Of a DNA stretch of 32,420 nt, positions 22,819-31,157 are shown in pieces. The DNA lies in assembly GCA_029054825.1 (NCBI GenBank), contig JAIDEM010000218.1, forward strand, positions 1 to 32,420, read 5' to 3'. The notes under the pieces are model-generated. The model saw only the letters and a program-made list of their open reading frames with translations. It had not been told where the DNA came from and made no database searches. Position 1 is the stretch's first letter; every line of letters begins with the position of its first letter. The stretch comes from Prevotella sp. Lineage in GTDB: Bacteria > Bacteroidota > Bacteroidia > Bacteroidales > Bacteroidaceae. Position numbers and translations under genes: made by a program.

Positions 22819-24303
22819 TCACTCCATGGTGCCCAGTGCCTTCTGCAGAGACAGCTGGCTCATGCGGACATCAATCTCGGCATCGATCTTCTGGCTTTTG
22901 GCCTGATACCATGCCGTTTGTGCCCCTATGACATCAGTGGAACTTATCACGCCTTCCTTGAATCCGAGGGTGGCGCAACGCAGATTCTCCTCTGCACTCT
23001 TGATGTTCTTGTCTGCCATGGCGAGTCTCTTGTTGGCTTCGCTTACCTTGAATTTCTGCTGGTTTATCTGCAGAGCCATCTTCTCCTTGGCGTCGGCAAG
23101 TTCATACTCTGCCATCATGGTCGCCGCCTTTGAAGCCCTGACCTTGTAAGTACCCTCAAACCAGTTCCATACAGGCACGCGGAGGATAATCCCGACATTC
23201 CATATACCGGAGAATTTCTTCTCAAATCCGTTGTATACATTCGGGTTAGAAATCATGTATCCGCCAGTGAGAGCCACCTGTGGCAGGAATGCAGCGCGGA
23301 CAAGGTTTGTCGTCTGTCGTGACATGTCTATGGCATTCTCGAGCATTTTCGTCTCCGCCCTGCTGTCTATAGCTGTCTGTGGGTCTACGGAGGTCTCGCT
23401 AATCAATGCGATGTTGTCGCTGTTTTCGTCGGCAAGGATGATGTCTGAGTCTATCGGCAGTCCGCACTGCTGGCAGAGAAGCATCTTCGCCAGTGCCACA
23501 CCGTTCTCTGCCTGTGTGAGTGCTATCTCGCTTTCGTTTACCTTTACAGCGACTTTCAGTCCGTCGGCTTTTGTCGCCACGCCTTCGCGTATCATCTTCT
23601 GCACATCGTCATGAAGCTGCACGACGAGTGTGTTGAAACGTTTTGCCAGTTCCTGTTTGTGGCGCAGGGAGACTACAAGCCAGTAGATATGGTCTGTCTC
23701 GTAGATGGTCTCATGTGTCCGCTGGTGTAGCCCGTTCTCCGCAAGCTCCTCCTGTATGTCCGCCATGTTGTTGAGAGCCCTTATCGCTCCTCCCATATAT
23801 ATAGGCTGTGTGAGCATTACAGAACCGGCGAATATCTGCCTTGTGTCGGTGCGGAAAGCGTCTGTTATGGCAGCGCCGATACTGTTGCCCTTGGTGTCTA
23901 TGCCCATAGATTGCAGGCCCTGCATCAGTTTCTGTGCCGCAGCTGGGGAAATGGTACCGTCGGCGATATATGGGCCGAGTACATTCTTAGCAAAGTCGCC
24001 TATGCCAGCCGATACCGTTGTGCCGAGATTGTTGAACAGGGTCTTCTGGCCGTCGTTCAGGATACTTATCTCCTTGCTGGTCAGTTCATAGCCGCCCAGT
24101 GCGGTGATGCGTGGCAGATACTTGGTGCGTGCCGACTTGCGCATGTTCATGGCCACATCCTTTTTCACCCGTCCGATTGCCAGTTGTCTGTTGTTGCTCA
24201 ATGCCAGAGCCCTGCAACTGTCCAGCGTCAGTGTCTGCGATACAGCCGGCAGTGTGGCGAGTGTCACGGCAATGTATAAGATGGTTCGCTTCATTTCTTG
24301 CAT
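22819..24303 (-). CDS. TolC-family outer-membrane efflux channel
   Basis: A 494-aa outer-membrane channel with a signal peptide (TILYIAVTLATLPAVSQ). TolC repeats are visible as the paired helical motifs LTLDSCRALALSNNRQLAIG near the start and DAKEKMALQINQQKFKVSEANKRLAMADKNI followed by GVISSTDVIGAQTAWYQAK near the end. Length is typical. An ATG at 24303 with an aggaaa-like ribosome site and one at 24294 are both possible. It is the first gene of the efflux operon, behind a clear TATCTTTG promoter. Confidence 0.9.
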   Translation of the reverse strand: MQEMKRTILYIAVTLATLPAVSQTLTLDSCRALALSNNRQLAIGRVKKDVAMNMRKSARTKYLPRITALGGYELTSKEISILNDGQKTLFNNLGTTVSAGIGDFAKNVLGPYIADGTISPAAAQKLMQGLQSMGIDTKGNSIGAAITDAFRTDTRQIFAGSVMLTQPIYMGGAIRALNNMADIQEELAENGLHQRTHETIYETDHIYWLVVSLRHKQELAKRFNTLVVQLHDDVQKMIREGVATKADGLKVAVKVNESEIALTQAENGVALAKMLLCQQCGLPIDSDIILADENSDNIALISETSVDPQTAIDSRAETKMLENAIDMSRQTTNLVRAAFLPQVALTGGYMISNPNVYNGFEKKFSGIWNVGIILRVPVWNWFEGTYKVRASKAATMMAEYELADAKEKMALQINQQKFKVSEANKRLAMADKNIKSAEENLRCATLGFKEGVISSTDVIGAQTAWYQAKSQKIDAEIDVRMSQLSLQKALGTME

Positions 24304-24466
24304 AGGCTTTCCTTTTTATGTTTTCAGTGCCTTCTGGCGGTATTTATATAATGTATTATGCGTCTTCCTTTTCGTGCAGGATGTCTTTTCATGAGCCTCC
24401 TAAAGGCAATGCGGGATGTTCTTCCTCTGTATGTAATGCTTTGCGAAAACATTAGGAATACTTGTG

Positions 24467-24496
24467 CAAAGATATTCAAATTTGTTTAAATCACAA
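24467..24496 (-). promoter_or_regulatory. Promoter of the efflux operon
   Basis: On the minus strand: TTGT (24496-24493), 18-bp spacer, TATCTTTG (24474-24467). It is one of the cleanest Bacteroidota-type promoters in the window. It implies a leader of about 155 nt. The rest of 24304-24647 shows no gene. Confidence 0.7.
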
Positions 24497-24647
24497 GTAA
24501 TTCACAATCAGAAAGTCAAGTATTTTGGAGTTTTTAAAAGTTGCTTGGGAATCTGGAACATATTTTCATATAAAGAGAACAAAAGGTATATTCGGTCGTT
24601 TAGTCGTTTGCTTAGTTGCAGGTTGCTGTTCTTCGAAGCTTGATGTA

Positions 24648-24675
24648 TCTATAGAGTCCACCAGTAAGTGCAACT
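24648..24675 (-). repeat. IS30-type terminal inverted repeat, right end of the helicase island
   Basis: tctatagagtccaccagtaa... matches the IS end at 114-141 (four mismatches in 28), and the match continues inward (gtacaaagttacatataatat) to about 24701. This is the transposase-C-terminus type of end, as at the left edge of the window, but no transposase similarity precedes it. The inverted partner is at 27658-27685. Confidence 0.75.
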
Positions 24676-24744
24676 TTTGTACAAAGTTACATATAATATA
24701 TGGAAAAGATCTGAACATTCAGTTGTATCGCACGTGAACTGTAA

Positions 24745-24877
24745 CTATATAAGGTCGGCAAAGGCATTGCGTATGCGTCCAATGCCCAGTTCATCAAGAG
24801 CCACTACTTTGATGTCATCTTCAGTACCTGTATGGCACGTGCCTGTTCCTCTTTGCTGCTATGTATCCCAGTTCCAT
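24745..24877 (-). pseudogene. Frameshifted N-terminal remnant resembling DUF6361 family
   Basis: One base after the helicase stop (TGAtATG) a second reading begins with MELGYI. A shift gives SKEEQARAIQVLK, and another shift gives ALDELGIGRIRNAFADLI before a stop at 24745-24747. The last piece matches the remembered DUF6361 signature DELGIGxIRDxFxDxxFPGxST. Everything after the FPG position is gone; the IS30-type end begins about 70 bp further on. The near-overlap shows that this gene was once translated together with the helicase. The family call needs a profile search. Confidence 0.55.
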
Positions 24878-24878
24878 A

Positions 24879-27623
24879 TCAAATGCAATTGTTGAGCTTT
24901 TCAATGATTCTCTCCTTTTCACCGCTCCCTTTTGTTGACAGCCTGAGCAACGGAAAGGAATAGATGGCGAAGATATGGTCTTTCATCCTATCCCGCTGAT
25001 ACTGTTCCGTCTTATCGTTATGGAAAGAATAGCCGTCGGTCTCAATAGCAAGCACAGGCTTCTTGCTGAGACTATTGATAACAAGGAAATCGACATGAGT
25101 GTTGTAATTGCTGGCATATGCCAGTTCCTCCTGCGACATAAGGGCTGTGTCCTTGATAATATGTCGGAGTGGTACGTGGCAGAATACCTTCAGACAGGAG
25201 AAACGGGTGTCTGATGTAAGTATGCTGTTGATTAAATGATATGTCATATTTTCTGAAGCATACTCGGAGATATGAGGCAAATGTTCAAGCATGGCCATTC
25301 TCTCTGCCGTATATTGTTCGTAGAGATAGTCGAAGATGGAGGATATCTTGCTGTCGGTAACGGTGCAGTTGTTGTAGTGGATGTAGTCGAGTAAGTCCAT
25401 GATGTTGCCATGTCTCTCCTGCTCATTGCCTGTCATCACGAGGCATAATTTCTTTTTTGCACGTGAAACAGCCACATTCAGGAGGTTGGCATCATCGGCA
25501 AATGGAGTTATCTGATTATCTACCACACTCATGATGATGGCATCCTTTTCCCTACCTTGGAATTTGTGTATGGTGGCGGCATCCAATTCCTCCATCTGGC
25601 AGTGGAACTGGTTAACTTGGTTTTTGTAGGGCGTGACAATGCCTATGTCTTCATATCCTGTCAGAGAAGGAAGCACCTCCTCACGCACCACGTCTATCTC
25701 ACGCTGGTTATACTGCCCTGTTGCATGGTTGCCTTTTCGGGTAAAATAGGCACAAAGTACATCCTCCTCTCCATGGTCACGAGTCATGATGAGCAGGTTG
25801 CCTCCATAGAACTTCTGGTTGCAGAAATTGATGATGCGAGGATGGCAACGGTAATGTTCACGGAGCATGGTTTCGGGCACATTTTTGATAACAGTGCGGA
25901 TGGACTCTAAAAAACTGTTCTTTGCGCAGTCATATCCTTTTGGGATATGGTGCTGCTCCATGATGGCTGTCAGTTTAGCCCTATCCTCAGCCGTCACCAC
26001 ATTGGAAAGTTGGAGCGTATCGCCGACTATTACGGCATTTTTTGCGCAAGTGAGAGCCAAGGCACCAGTCTCTACGGACACTTGCGAGGCTTCGTCCATG
26101 ATGATATAGTCGTAGGGCCTGTCACCACAAAGCCACGACCGGGCAGAGAAGGTGGTGCTCAACACTACGGGGTATCGTTTCAAGAATTCCTTGCCATGGG
26201 TCTTCATGTCCTTTGTGTCTTGGAAGAAGATGCTTTCCTTCTTGTCATATCTGCTATGGAGAGATGCTTTGAGCAGCGTCATAGAAGTATCTGTCAATGT
26301 CTTCGTCAGCAAGTCGGCATTGTATGTGGATAGTTCTTGCTTGATAGTTGACAAGCGTTCTTCTATCTCTGCACGTCGGTTGAGATAATATAGCGTCTGA
26401 AGTTCTATGATCAATAACTTCATGTCAGCCTGGTCATATCTGTTGCGCAGTCTCAGTCTGTATCGGCACACTATATGCATCCAGAGCGATTTCAATCCCT
26501 CTATCATTTTTGACCATAGACCATTTGGGACAATGAGTGTCCCAGCTGCCTTGGACTGATAATGTAGCCATAGACTGATGATGAGTGACGAACGCGTCCT
26601 TCTCTCCAACGGAGTATGTTCATCAATTCCATTATCCATGCAAAAGTGCTTCCATTCCAAATCAACATTTTGCTGTTCCTGACGCAGTATGGCATCCTCA
26701 TTCTGTAGCACATACACCTTGTCAAGGCTTTTGAGCGTATCGTGCAATGTTTTTATGCCATCCCACATAGAGCAAGGCCATGAAGAGACCTCTGTAGGAA
26801 TGACTGTCTGTTGGCAAAGAAAGAGAGCCTTGTTCTCCTTGCTGCCAAGCGGAGCCATAATGAATGCAAGACCGTATTTCTCCAACTTCTCCTGGACATT
26901 TGTTATGGCAGAGTTGTTGTTTGATACCACAAGCACGGTTTTTTCATTCCTTACGATATTGGCAATGATATTGAGAATGGTTTGTGTTTTTCCTGTTCCT
27001 GGAGGACCTTGCACCACGCTTACCTGATATTCAAAGGCTGCTGCCACGGCTCTCTTCTGGCTGGCATTGCAGCCAAACGGATATATCAAGTCCTTATGGA
27101 AGAGTTTCTTCACCTTGTGTTTGCTGGGATTGATGTAGCAAGCAGCTGCGGTCTTGTCGTCAATGAAATCCACTTTATTGTATACCTGCGATAATATACC
27201 CTCCTTATCATTCTCCTTCCGAAGCGGATTAATGGCAGCCACCTGTTTAAGGTAGGCAAAAGTGTTCTTCGAGGTCTCATCATCAAGACAGGTTTTGACT
27301 ACGTTAAGCTGCCCATCGGCATATTCTCCCTCAAAACCGCTATGGTATTTGACACGCCAGTAAATATTCTGTCCGTCTTCAAACTGCCATATCTCCGCTA
27401 CATCTGTCTGCAAACGACCACCTCGGAAAACTTTGTGAAGTTTTGGGATAAGCCATTGTGGCTTGGTGAGCCATATTACCTTGTCCGCACTATATGTATA
27501 GGACTTGGGGCTATTTTTAAAGCAGACACGAAAGGCAGAAGCACCCAACTTGCTGATGGATGCTATCTGCAATGTCTTCAACTCTCCGTTCAGGATAATA
27601 AGTGACTTGGTGAGGTTTTGCAT
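24879..27623 (-). CDS. SF1 (UPF1-like) helicase with C-terminal nuclease-like domain
   Basis: A 914-aa protein. Residues 1-180 have no recognised domain. The SF1 motor has Walker A GPPGTGKT (206-213), motif Ia VVSNNNSAITN, Walker B DEAS (510-513) in YDYIIMDEASQVSVETGAL, motif III GDTLQLSNV (534-542), motif IV YRCHP (591-595), motif V TIHKFQGREKD (684-694) and motif VI NVAVSRAKKKL (716-726). A long helical insert lies at about 290-480. The end (about 790-914) looks like a Vsr/MTES_1575-type endonuclease: VDFLV (845-849), AIETDGYSFH (859-868) and RDRMKD (877-882). Such fusions are common in defence loci; function here is inferred. Composition is more AT-rich than the neighbours. It lies between IS30-type inverted repeats. 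Confidence 0.85.
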   Translation of the reverse strand: MQNLTKSLIILNGELKTLQIASISKLGASAFRVCFKNSPKSYTYSADKVIWLTKPQWLIPKLHKVFRGGRLQTDVAEIWQFEDGQNIYWRVKYHSGFEGEYADGQLNVVKTCLDDETSKNTFAYLKQVAAINPLRKENDKEGILSQVYNKVDFIDDKTAAACYINPSKHKVKKLFHKDLIYPFGCNASQKRAVAAAFEYQVSVVQGPPGTGKTQTILNIIANIVRNEKTVLVVSNNNSAITNVQEKLEKYGLAFIMAPLGSKENKALFLCQQTVIPTEVSSWPCSMWDGIKTLHDTLKSLDKVYVLQNEDAILRQEQQNVDLEWKHFCMDNGIDEHTPLERRTRSSLIISLWLHYQSKAAGTLIVPNGLWSKMIEGLKSLWMHIVCRYRLRLRNRYDQADMKLLIIELQTLYYLNRRAEIEERLSTIKQELSTYNADLLTKTLTDTSMTLLKASLHSRYDKKESIFFQDTKDMKTHGKEFLKRYPVVLSTTFSARSWLCGDRPYDYIIMDEASQVSVETGALALTCAKNAVIVGDTLQLSNVVTAEDRAKLTAIMEQHHIPKGYDCAKNSFLESIRTVIKNVPETMLREHYRCHPRIINFCNQKFYGGNLLIMTRDHGEEDVLCAYFTRKGNHATGQYNQREIDVVREEVLPSLTGYEDIGIVTPYKNQVNQFHCQMEELDAATIHKFQGREKDAIIMSVVDNQITPFADDANLLNVAVSRAKKKLCLVMTGNEQERHGNIMDLLDYIHYNNCTVTDSKISSIFDYLYEQYTAERMAMLEHLPHISEYASENMTYHLINSILTSDTRFSCLKVFCHVPLRHIIKDTALMSQEELAYASNYNTHVDFLVINSLSKKPVLAIETDGYSFHNDKTEQYQRDRMKDHIFAIYSFPLLRLSTKGSGEKERIIEKLNNCI

Positions 27624-27657
27624 AGTCTATTCCTGAATGTTTTCCACTGTGCACACG

Positions 27658-27685
27658 AGTTGCACTTGTCGGTTAGCTCTATACA
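27658..27685 (+). repeat. IS30-type terminal inverted repeat, left end of the helicase island
   Basis: The reverse complement reads tgtatagagctaaccgacaa..., matching the end at 114-141 with four mismatches and lying inverted to 24648-24675. It sits 35 bp upstream of the helicase ATG, about where a transposase leader would lie in an intact IS. No target duplication is visible outside the two repeats. Confidence 0.65.
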
Positions 27686-27767
27686 TTTGATTTCATATTC
27701 TCGTTTCGATATATACTCACCTTACGTGTAAGAAAGTGTCTCCTGGTGTTTTTATACGGAAAACTCT

Positions 27768-28526
27768 TTATTTCATATTTGCGGCCTTTACCTTTTTGAA
27801 TAGGTCGGAAGCGAAGACAAGGTCGTTGAGTTTCTCGTTCGTGGAGGCCATGACCATATCCTTGTTGCCCTCCCATTCCTTCGAGCCGTTGTATATGAAG
27901 AGGATATTGTCACCTATACCCATGACGGAGTTCATGTCGTGGGTATTGATGATTGTCGTCATGTTGAACTCCTCGGTGATGCCGTGCAGGAGTTCGTCTA
28001 TGACAAGTGATGTTTTTGGGTCCAGTCCCGAGTTCGGCTCGTCACAGAACAGGTATTTCGGGTTCAGCACTATCGCACGTGCTATCGCCACACGTTTCTG
28101 CATACCTCCTGAAATCTCTCCCGGGAACTTGTCCTGCGCCATGATGAGGCCGACACGGTCAAGACATGCCTGTGCGCGCTTTATGCGGTCGCGGTATGTC
28201 ATCTTGGAGAACATGTCAAGAGGGAACATGACGTTCTCGAGCACGGAGAGCGAGTCGAATAGTGCCGCCGACTGGAATATCATTCCCATCTCGCGGCGCA
28301 TGGCTATACGCTCGTCCTTGGACATGGTGACGAAATCCCTGCCGTCGTAGAGCACTTCGCCCTCCGTAGGGTCAAGAAGCCCGACGAGATTCTTCATCAG
28401 TACGGTCTTTCCCGAGCCCGACTGGCCTATGATAAGGTTTGTCTTGCCGTTGCCGAATGTGGCGTCTATTCCTTTGAGCACTTCCCTGTCGCCAAAGGAC
28501 TTGTGTAGGTTCTTTACTTCAATCAT
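27768..28526 (-). CDS. mlaF: MlaF-like ABC transporter ATPase (lipid trafficking)
   Basis: A 252-aa ABC ATPase of the Mla/MCE class. Walker A GQSGSGKT (34-41), signature SGGMQKRVAIARAI, Walker B LFCDEPNSGLDP, and the switch region TTIINTHDMNSVMGIGDNILFI, which is typical of MlaF. It powers phospholipid movement between inner and outer membranes with the permease encoded just upstream (one-base gap, TGAcATG). It is the second gene of a two-gene operon; no MCE (MlaD) gene follows before the helicase island. Confidence 0.92.
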   Translation of the reverse strand: MIEVKNLHKSFGDREVLKGIDATFGNGKTNLIIGQSGSGKTVLMKNLVGLLDPTEGEVLYDGRDFVTMSKDERIAMRREMGMIFQSAALFDSLSVLENVMFPLDMFSKMTYRDRIKRAQACLDRVGLIMAQDKFPGEISGGMQKRVAIARAIVLNPKYLFCDEPNSGLDPKTSLVIDELLHGITEEFNMTTIINTHDMNSVMGIGDNILFIYNGSKEWEGNKDMVMASTNEKLNDLVFASDLFKKVKAANMK

Positions 28527-28527
28527 G

Positions 28528-29274
28528 TCAGCTGAGGAGATTTGTCAGGAAAACGTCAGAGAAGAGTATGAGTACCGAACTGCTCACTACTGCCGATGTA
28601 GAGGCGTCTCCGACCTCCACGGAACCGCCCTCCACACTGTATCCGCAGTAAGAGGATACGCTGGCAATTATGAATGCGAAGAACTCGCTCTTGATGATTG
28701 ACATCCATACAAACCACTGGTTGAACGAATGTTGCAGTCCGAGCGTAAGGTCGTCGGGCGGAAGAATATGGCCTATGTATGCCGTGGCGTATGCCCCTAT
28801 GAATCCCATGCCGTTGGCGAATATCACAAGAACAGGCATCAACGTGAGCAGGCCGAGGATTTTAGGCAGTATGAGATATGCCGCGGAGTTTATGCCCATG
28901 ATGTCCAGGGCATCTATCTGCTGCGTCACACGCATCGTGCCGAGCTCCGACGCTATGTTGGAACCCACCTTCCCAGCGAGGATTAGACACATGATGGAAC
29001 TGGAGAACTCGAGGAGCATGATTTCTCTCGTCGTGTATCCGCTCACCCATCGCGGCATCCACGGCGACTGGATGTTGAGCTTCATCTGTATGCATATCAC
29101 CGCACCGATGAAGAACGATATGAGAAGCACTATGCCGATGCTGTTGACACCGAGTGCCGACATCTCCTTGATATACTGCTTCCAGTACATACGCATACGC
29201 TCCGGACGGGAGAAAGTCCTGCCCATGAGTATACAGTATCGTCCGAAGACGTTGAGAAACTTAAAGACTAACAT
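28528..29274 (-). CDS. mlaE: MlaE-like ABC transporter permease
   Basis: A 248-aa inner-membrane permease of the MlaE family. Visible traits are the N-terminal amphipathic helix (MLVFKFLNVFGRY), IGIVLLISFFIGAVICIQ, the conserved EFSSSIMCLILAGKVGSNIASELGTMRVTQQIDAL (MlaE core with GxxGxxxxAELGTM-like sequence), and four to five membrane helices. The ATG at 29274 is chosen over the ORF-track start at 29403 because a TATCTTTG promoter box lies just 4 nt upstream, so a longer product could not be made from it. The mRNA may be leaderless. Confidence 0.9.
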   Translation of the reverse strand: MLVFKFLNVFGRYCILMGRTFSRPERMRMYWKQYIKEMSALGVNSIGIVLLISFFIGAVICIQMKLNIQSPWMPRWVSGYTTREIMLLEFSSSIMCLILAGKVGSNIASELGTMRVTQQIDALDIMGINSAAYLILPKILGLLTLMPVLVIFANGMGFIGAYATAYIGHILPPDDLTLGLQHSFNQWFVWMSIIKSEFFAFIIASVSSYCGYSVEGGSVEVGDASTSAVVSSSVLILFSDVFLTNLLS

Positions 29275-29278
29275 GGTG

Positions 29279-29286
29279 CAAAGATA
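29279..29286 (-). promoter_or_regulatory. -7 box of mlaEF, almost touching the start codon
   Basis: TATCTTTG on the minus strand, separated from the ATG by 4 nt. With the usual 5-7 nt to the transcription start, the message would begin at or next to the AUG. Confidence 0.6.
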
Positions 29287-29392
29287 CGAAAATAAAATGA
29301 AGAACGGTAAAAGGCAGTGAAGAATTATGATTTGATTAGTTAAAAATATTGAATTACACATTGTTAATAACATATAATTCGGTATTTCTTTG

Positions 29393-29400
29393 TAATTTTG
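29393..29400 (+). promoter_or_regulatory. -7 box of tig
   Basis: TAATTTTG about 105 nt before the tig ATG, in an AT-rich divergent region shared with mlaE. The leader contains no obvious known riboswitch. Confidence 0.45.
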
Positions 29401-29503
29401 CATTTCGAATGTGCCGTTGTCGTGCCTCGTGGATATGCCTGTGAGGATGGCCGTGGCAATACAGGAACAGTAACGTATAAATAATTAAATACTCAAAGCA
29501 AAG

Positions 29504-30856
29504 ATGAATATCACATTTGACAATTCTGCAAAAACCAGCGGAAAGCTGACGCTCGTTGTAGAGGAGGCAGATTACAAGAAAGACTATGACAAGGCTATCA
29601 AGGAACAGTGCCGTCGTGCCAATGTGCCGGGCTTCCGTCCGGGCAAGGCTCCTAAGGCTATGGTAGAACGCCAGATAGGTCCTTCAGTGCTTGTAGACAC
29701 CATGAACAAACTCGTGGGACAGAAGCTCTACGAGTATATCCAGACAGAGAAGATCGACATGCTCGGCGAGCCTATGCCGTCTGACTCTCAGGAGCAGATA
29801 GACCTCGAGAAACCGGCTCCTTACACATTCGTGTTCGATATCGCCCTCGCTCCAGAGCTCAATGTAACATTCGACGGAAGGACAAAGATTCCTTACTATA
29901 CAATCAAGGTCACTGACGAGCTCGTAGACCAGCAGGTGCAGATGTACGCAAGCCGTACCGGCTCTTACGAGAAAGTAGAGGAGTATCAGGACAATGACAT
30001 GCTCAAGGGCGACCTCCGCCAGCTTGACGCCGAAGGCAACACCATGGAAGAGGGTATCAACCTCACAGAGTCCATCATCATGCCTAAGTACATCAAGAAC
30101 GCTGACGAGCAGAAGAAGTTCGAGAACATCAAGCTCGGTGATGTCATCACCTTCAACCCACGTAAGGCATACGAGAACGATGCAGAGCTTGCTGCCCTGC
30201 TGAAAGTGAGCAAGGAGCAGGTCGCTATGTACGAGGGAGACTTCAGCTACCAGGTGACGGAAATCAGCCGCTACCAGCCACATGCTGTCAACGAGGAACT
30301 CTTCGAGCAGGCTTTCCCAGGTGCAGAAATCAAGGACGAGGCTGCTTTCCGTGCACGTATAGCAGAAGACCTTAAGGGACAGTTGGAGCAGAACTCTGAG
30401 TTCCGCTTCCTTGCTGACCTCCGCGAGGCTGCTGTCAAGAAGGCCGGTGATGTCCAGTATGACGATGAACTGATGAAGAAGATTATGCTCGCCAACAACA
30501 AGGACAAGGGTCAGGAGTATGTTGACAAGAACTATGAGGCAAGCATCAAGGAGCTTACATGGCATCTGCTGAAGAACAAGCTCGCCGAGGCTCAGGAGAT
30601 AAAGATCGAGGATGCTGACGTCAAGAGCGCAGCAAAGGAGATGGCAAAGATGCAGTTCGCACAGTACGGCATGGCAAACGTCCCTGAAGAGTACCTCGAC
30701 AACTATGTCCAGGAGATGATGAAGAAGCGCGAGAACATCGACTCTCTCGTGGAGCGCGCTCTTGATGTCAAGCTCGTTGCCGCTTTCAAGGGCATCGTCA
30801 AGCTTGACGAGAAGGAGGTTACCATCGACGAGTTCAATAAGCTCGCTGAGGCTTAA
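29504..30856 (+). CDS. tig: Trigger factor, ribosome-associated chaperone
   Basis: A 450-aa trigger factor. The N-terminal ribosome-binding domain holds the signature GFRPGKAP (43-50) that docks at the tunnel exit. The middle PPIase-like domain (about 150-245) is divergent, as usual in Bacteroidota, and probably lacks isomerase activity. The C-terminal helical arms follow (EELFEQAFPGAEIKDEAAFRARI..., VKSAAKEMAKMQFAQYGM). Codon use is strongly biased (many AAG, GAG, CTC), as in highly expressed genes. It has its own promoter and terminator. The clpP-clpX pair that often follows tig in this phylum is absent here. Confidence 0.95.
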   Translation: MNITFDNSAKTSGKLTLVVEEADYKKDYDKAIKEQCRRANVPGFRPGKAPKAMVERQIGPSVLVDTMNKLVGQKLYEYIQTEKIDMLGEPMPSDSQEQIDLEKPAPYTFVFDIALAPELNVTFDGRTKIPYYTIKVTDELVDQQVQMYASRTGSYEKVEEYQDNDMLKGDLRQLDAEGNTMEEGINLTESIIMPKYIKNADEQKKFENIKLGDVITFNPRKAYENDAELAALLKVSKEQVAMYEGDFSYQVTEISRYQPHAVNEELFEQAFPGAEIKDEAAFRARIAEDLKGQLEQNSEFRFLADLREAAVKKAGDVQYDDELMKKIMLANNKDKGQEYVDKNYEASIKELTWHLLKNKLAEAQEIKIEDADVKSAAKEMAKMQFAQYGMANVPEEYLDNYVQEMMKKRENIDSLVERALDVKLVAAFKGIVKLDEKEVTIDEFNKLAEA

Positions 30857-30909
30857 ATCAAAGATTAATTGTGTATTCGTGCGGACATACCGTCCTGTAC
30901 GATATGGAT

Positions 30910-30955
30910 ATGTGGGAAACAGGGATTTCGGTCTCGGTTTCCCACATTTCTTATA
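30910..30955 (+). terminator. Rho-independent terminator of tig
   Basis: Perfect 11-bp stem atgtgggaaac (30910-30920) with gtttcccacat (30937-30947), followed by ttctta. It starts about 54 bp after the stop. Confidence 0.75.
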
Positions 30956-31003
30956 TATAGCAGATTTGCCACACAGTGAGAAAATCCGTGAATAATCTGG
31001 AAG

Positions 31004-31090
31004 ATAAGTAAGTCGCCTCAATTAGTCCAGATTAATGTGTAGAATCTGCTTTATCATAGATAGTACCGTTTGATTTTGGTAACTTATTAT
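31004..31090 (-). mobile_element. Short MITE copy, 87 bp, related to the 203-bp element
   Basis: Read on the minus strand it begins ataataagttaccaaaatca and continues with ggtactatctatgataaagc, closely matching the first 50 bp of the 16921-17123 element (cgatactatctattataaag). It ends acttacttat like that element's right end. The middle is missing, including the gcatagcccgctatgc hairpin. It lies in the otherwise empty 30957-31157 gap between tig and pgpA. Confidence 0.6.
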
Positions 31091-31157
31091 ATAAACAATT
31101 GCACTTTTTCCAGCTTCTTGGTCACTTCCTATGCAAGGCTTATTCTTTTCAAGGATT

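Noticed and set aside
24525-24895. 70-aa and 75-aa plus-strand ORFs
   Set aside because: They cross the IS30-type end and lie antisense to the DUF6361-like remnant and the helicase 3' end.
29684-31021. 445-aa minus-strand ORF
   Set aside because: It is antisense to tig, with Leu/Val-rich shadow composition caused by the strong codon bias of tig.
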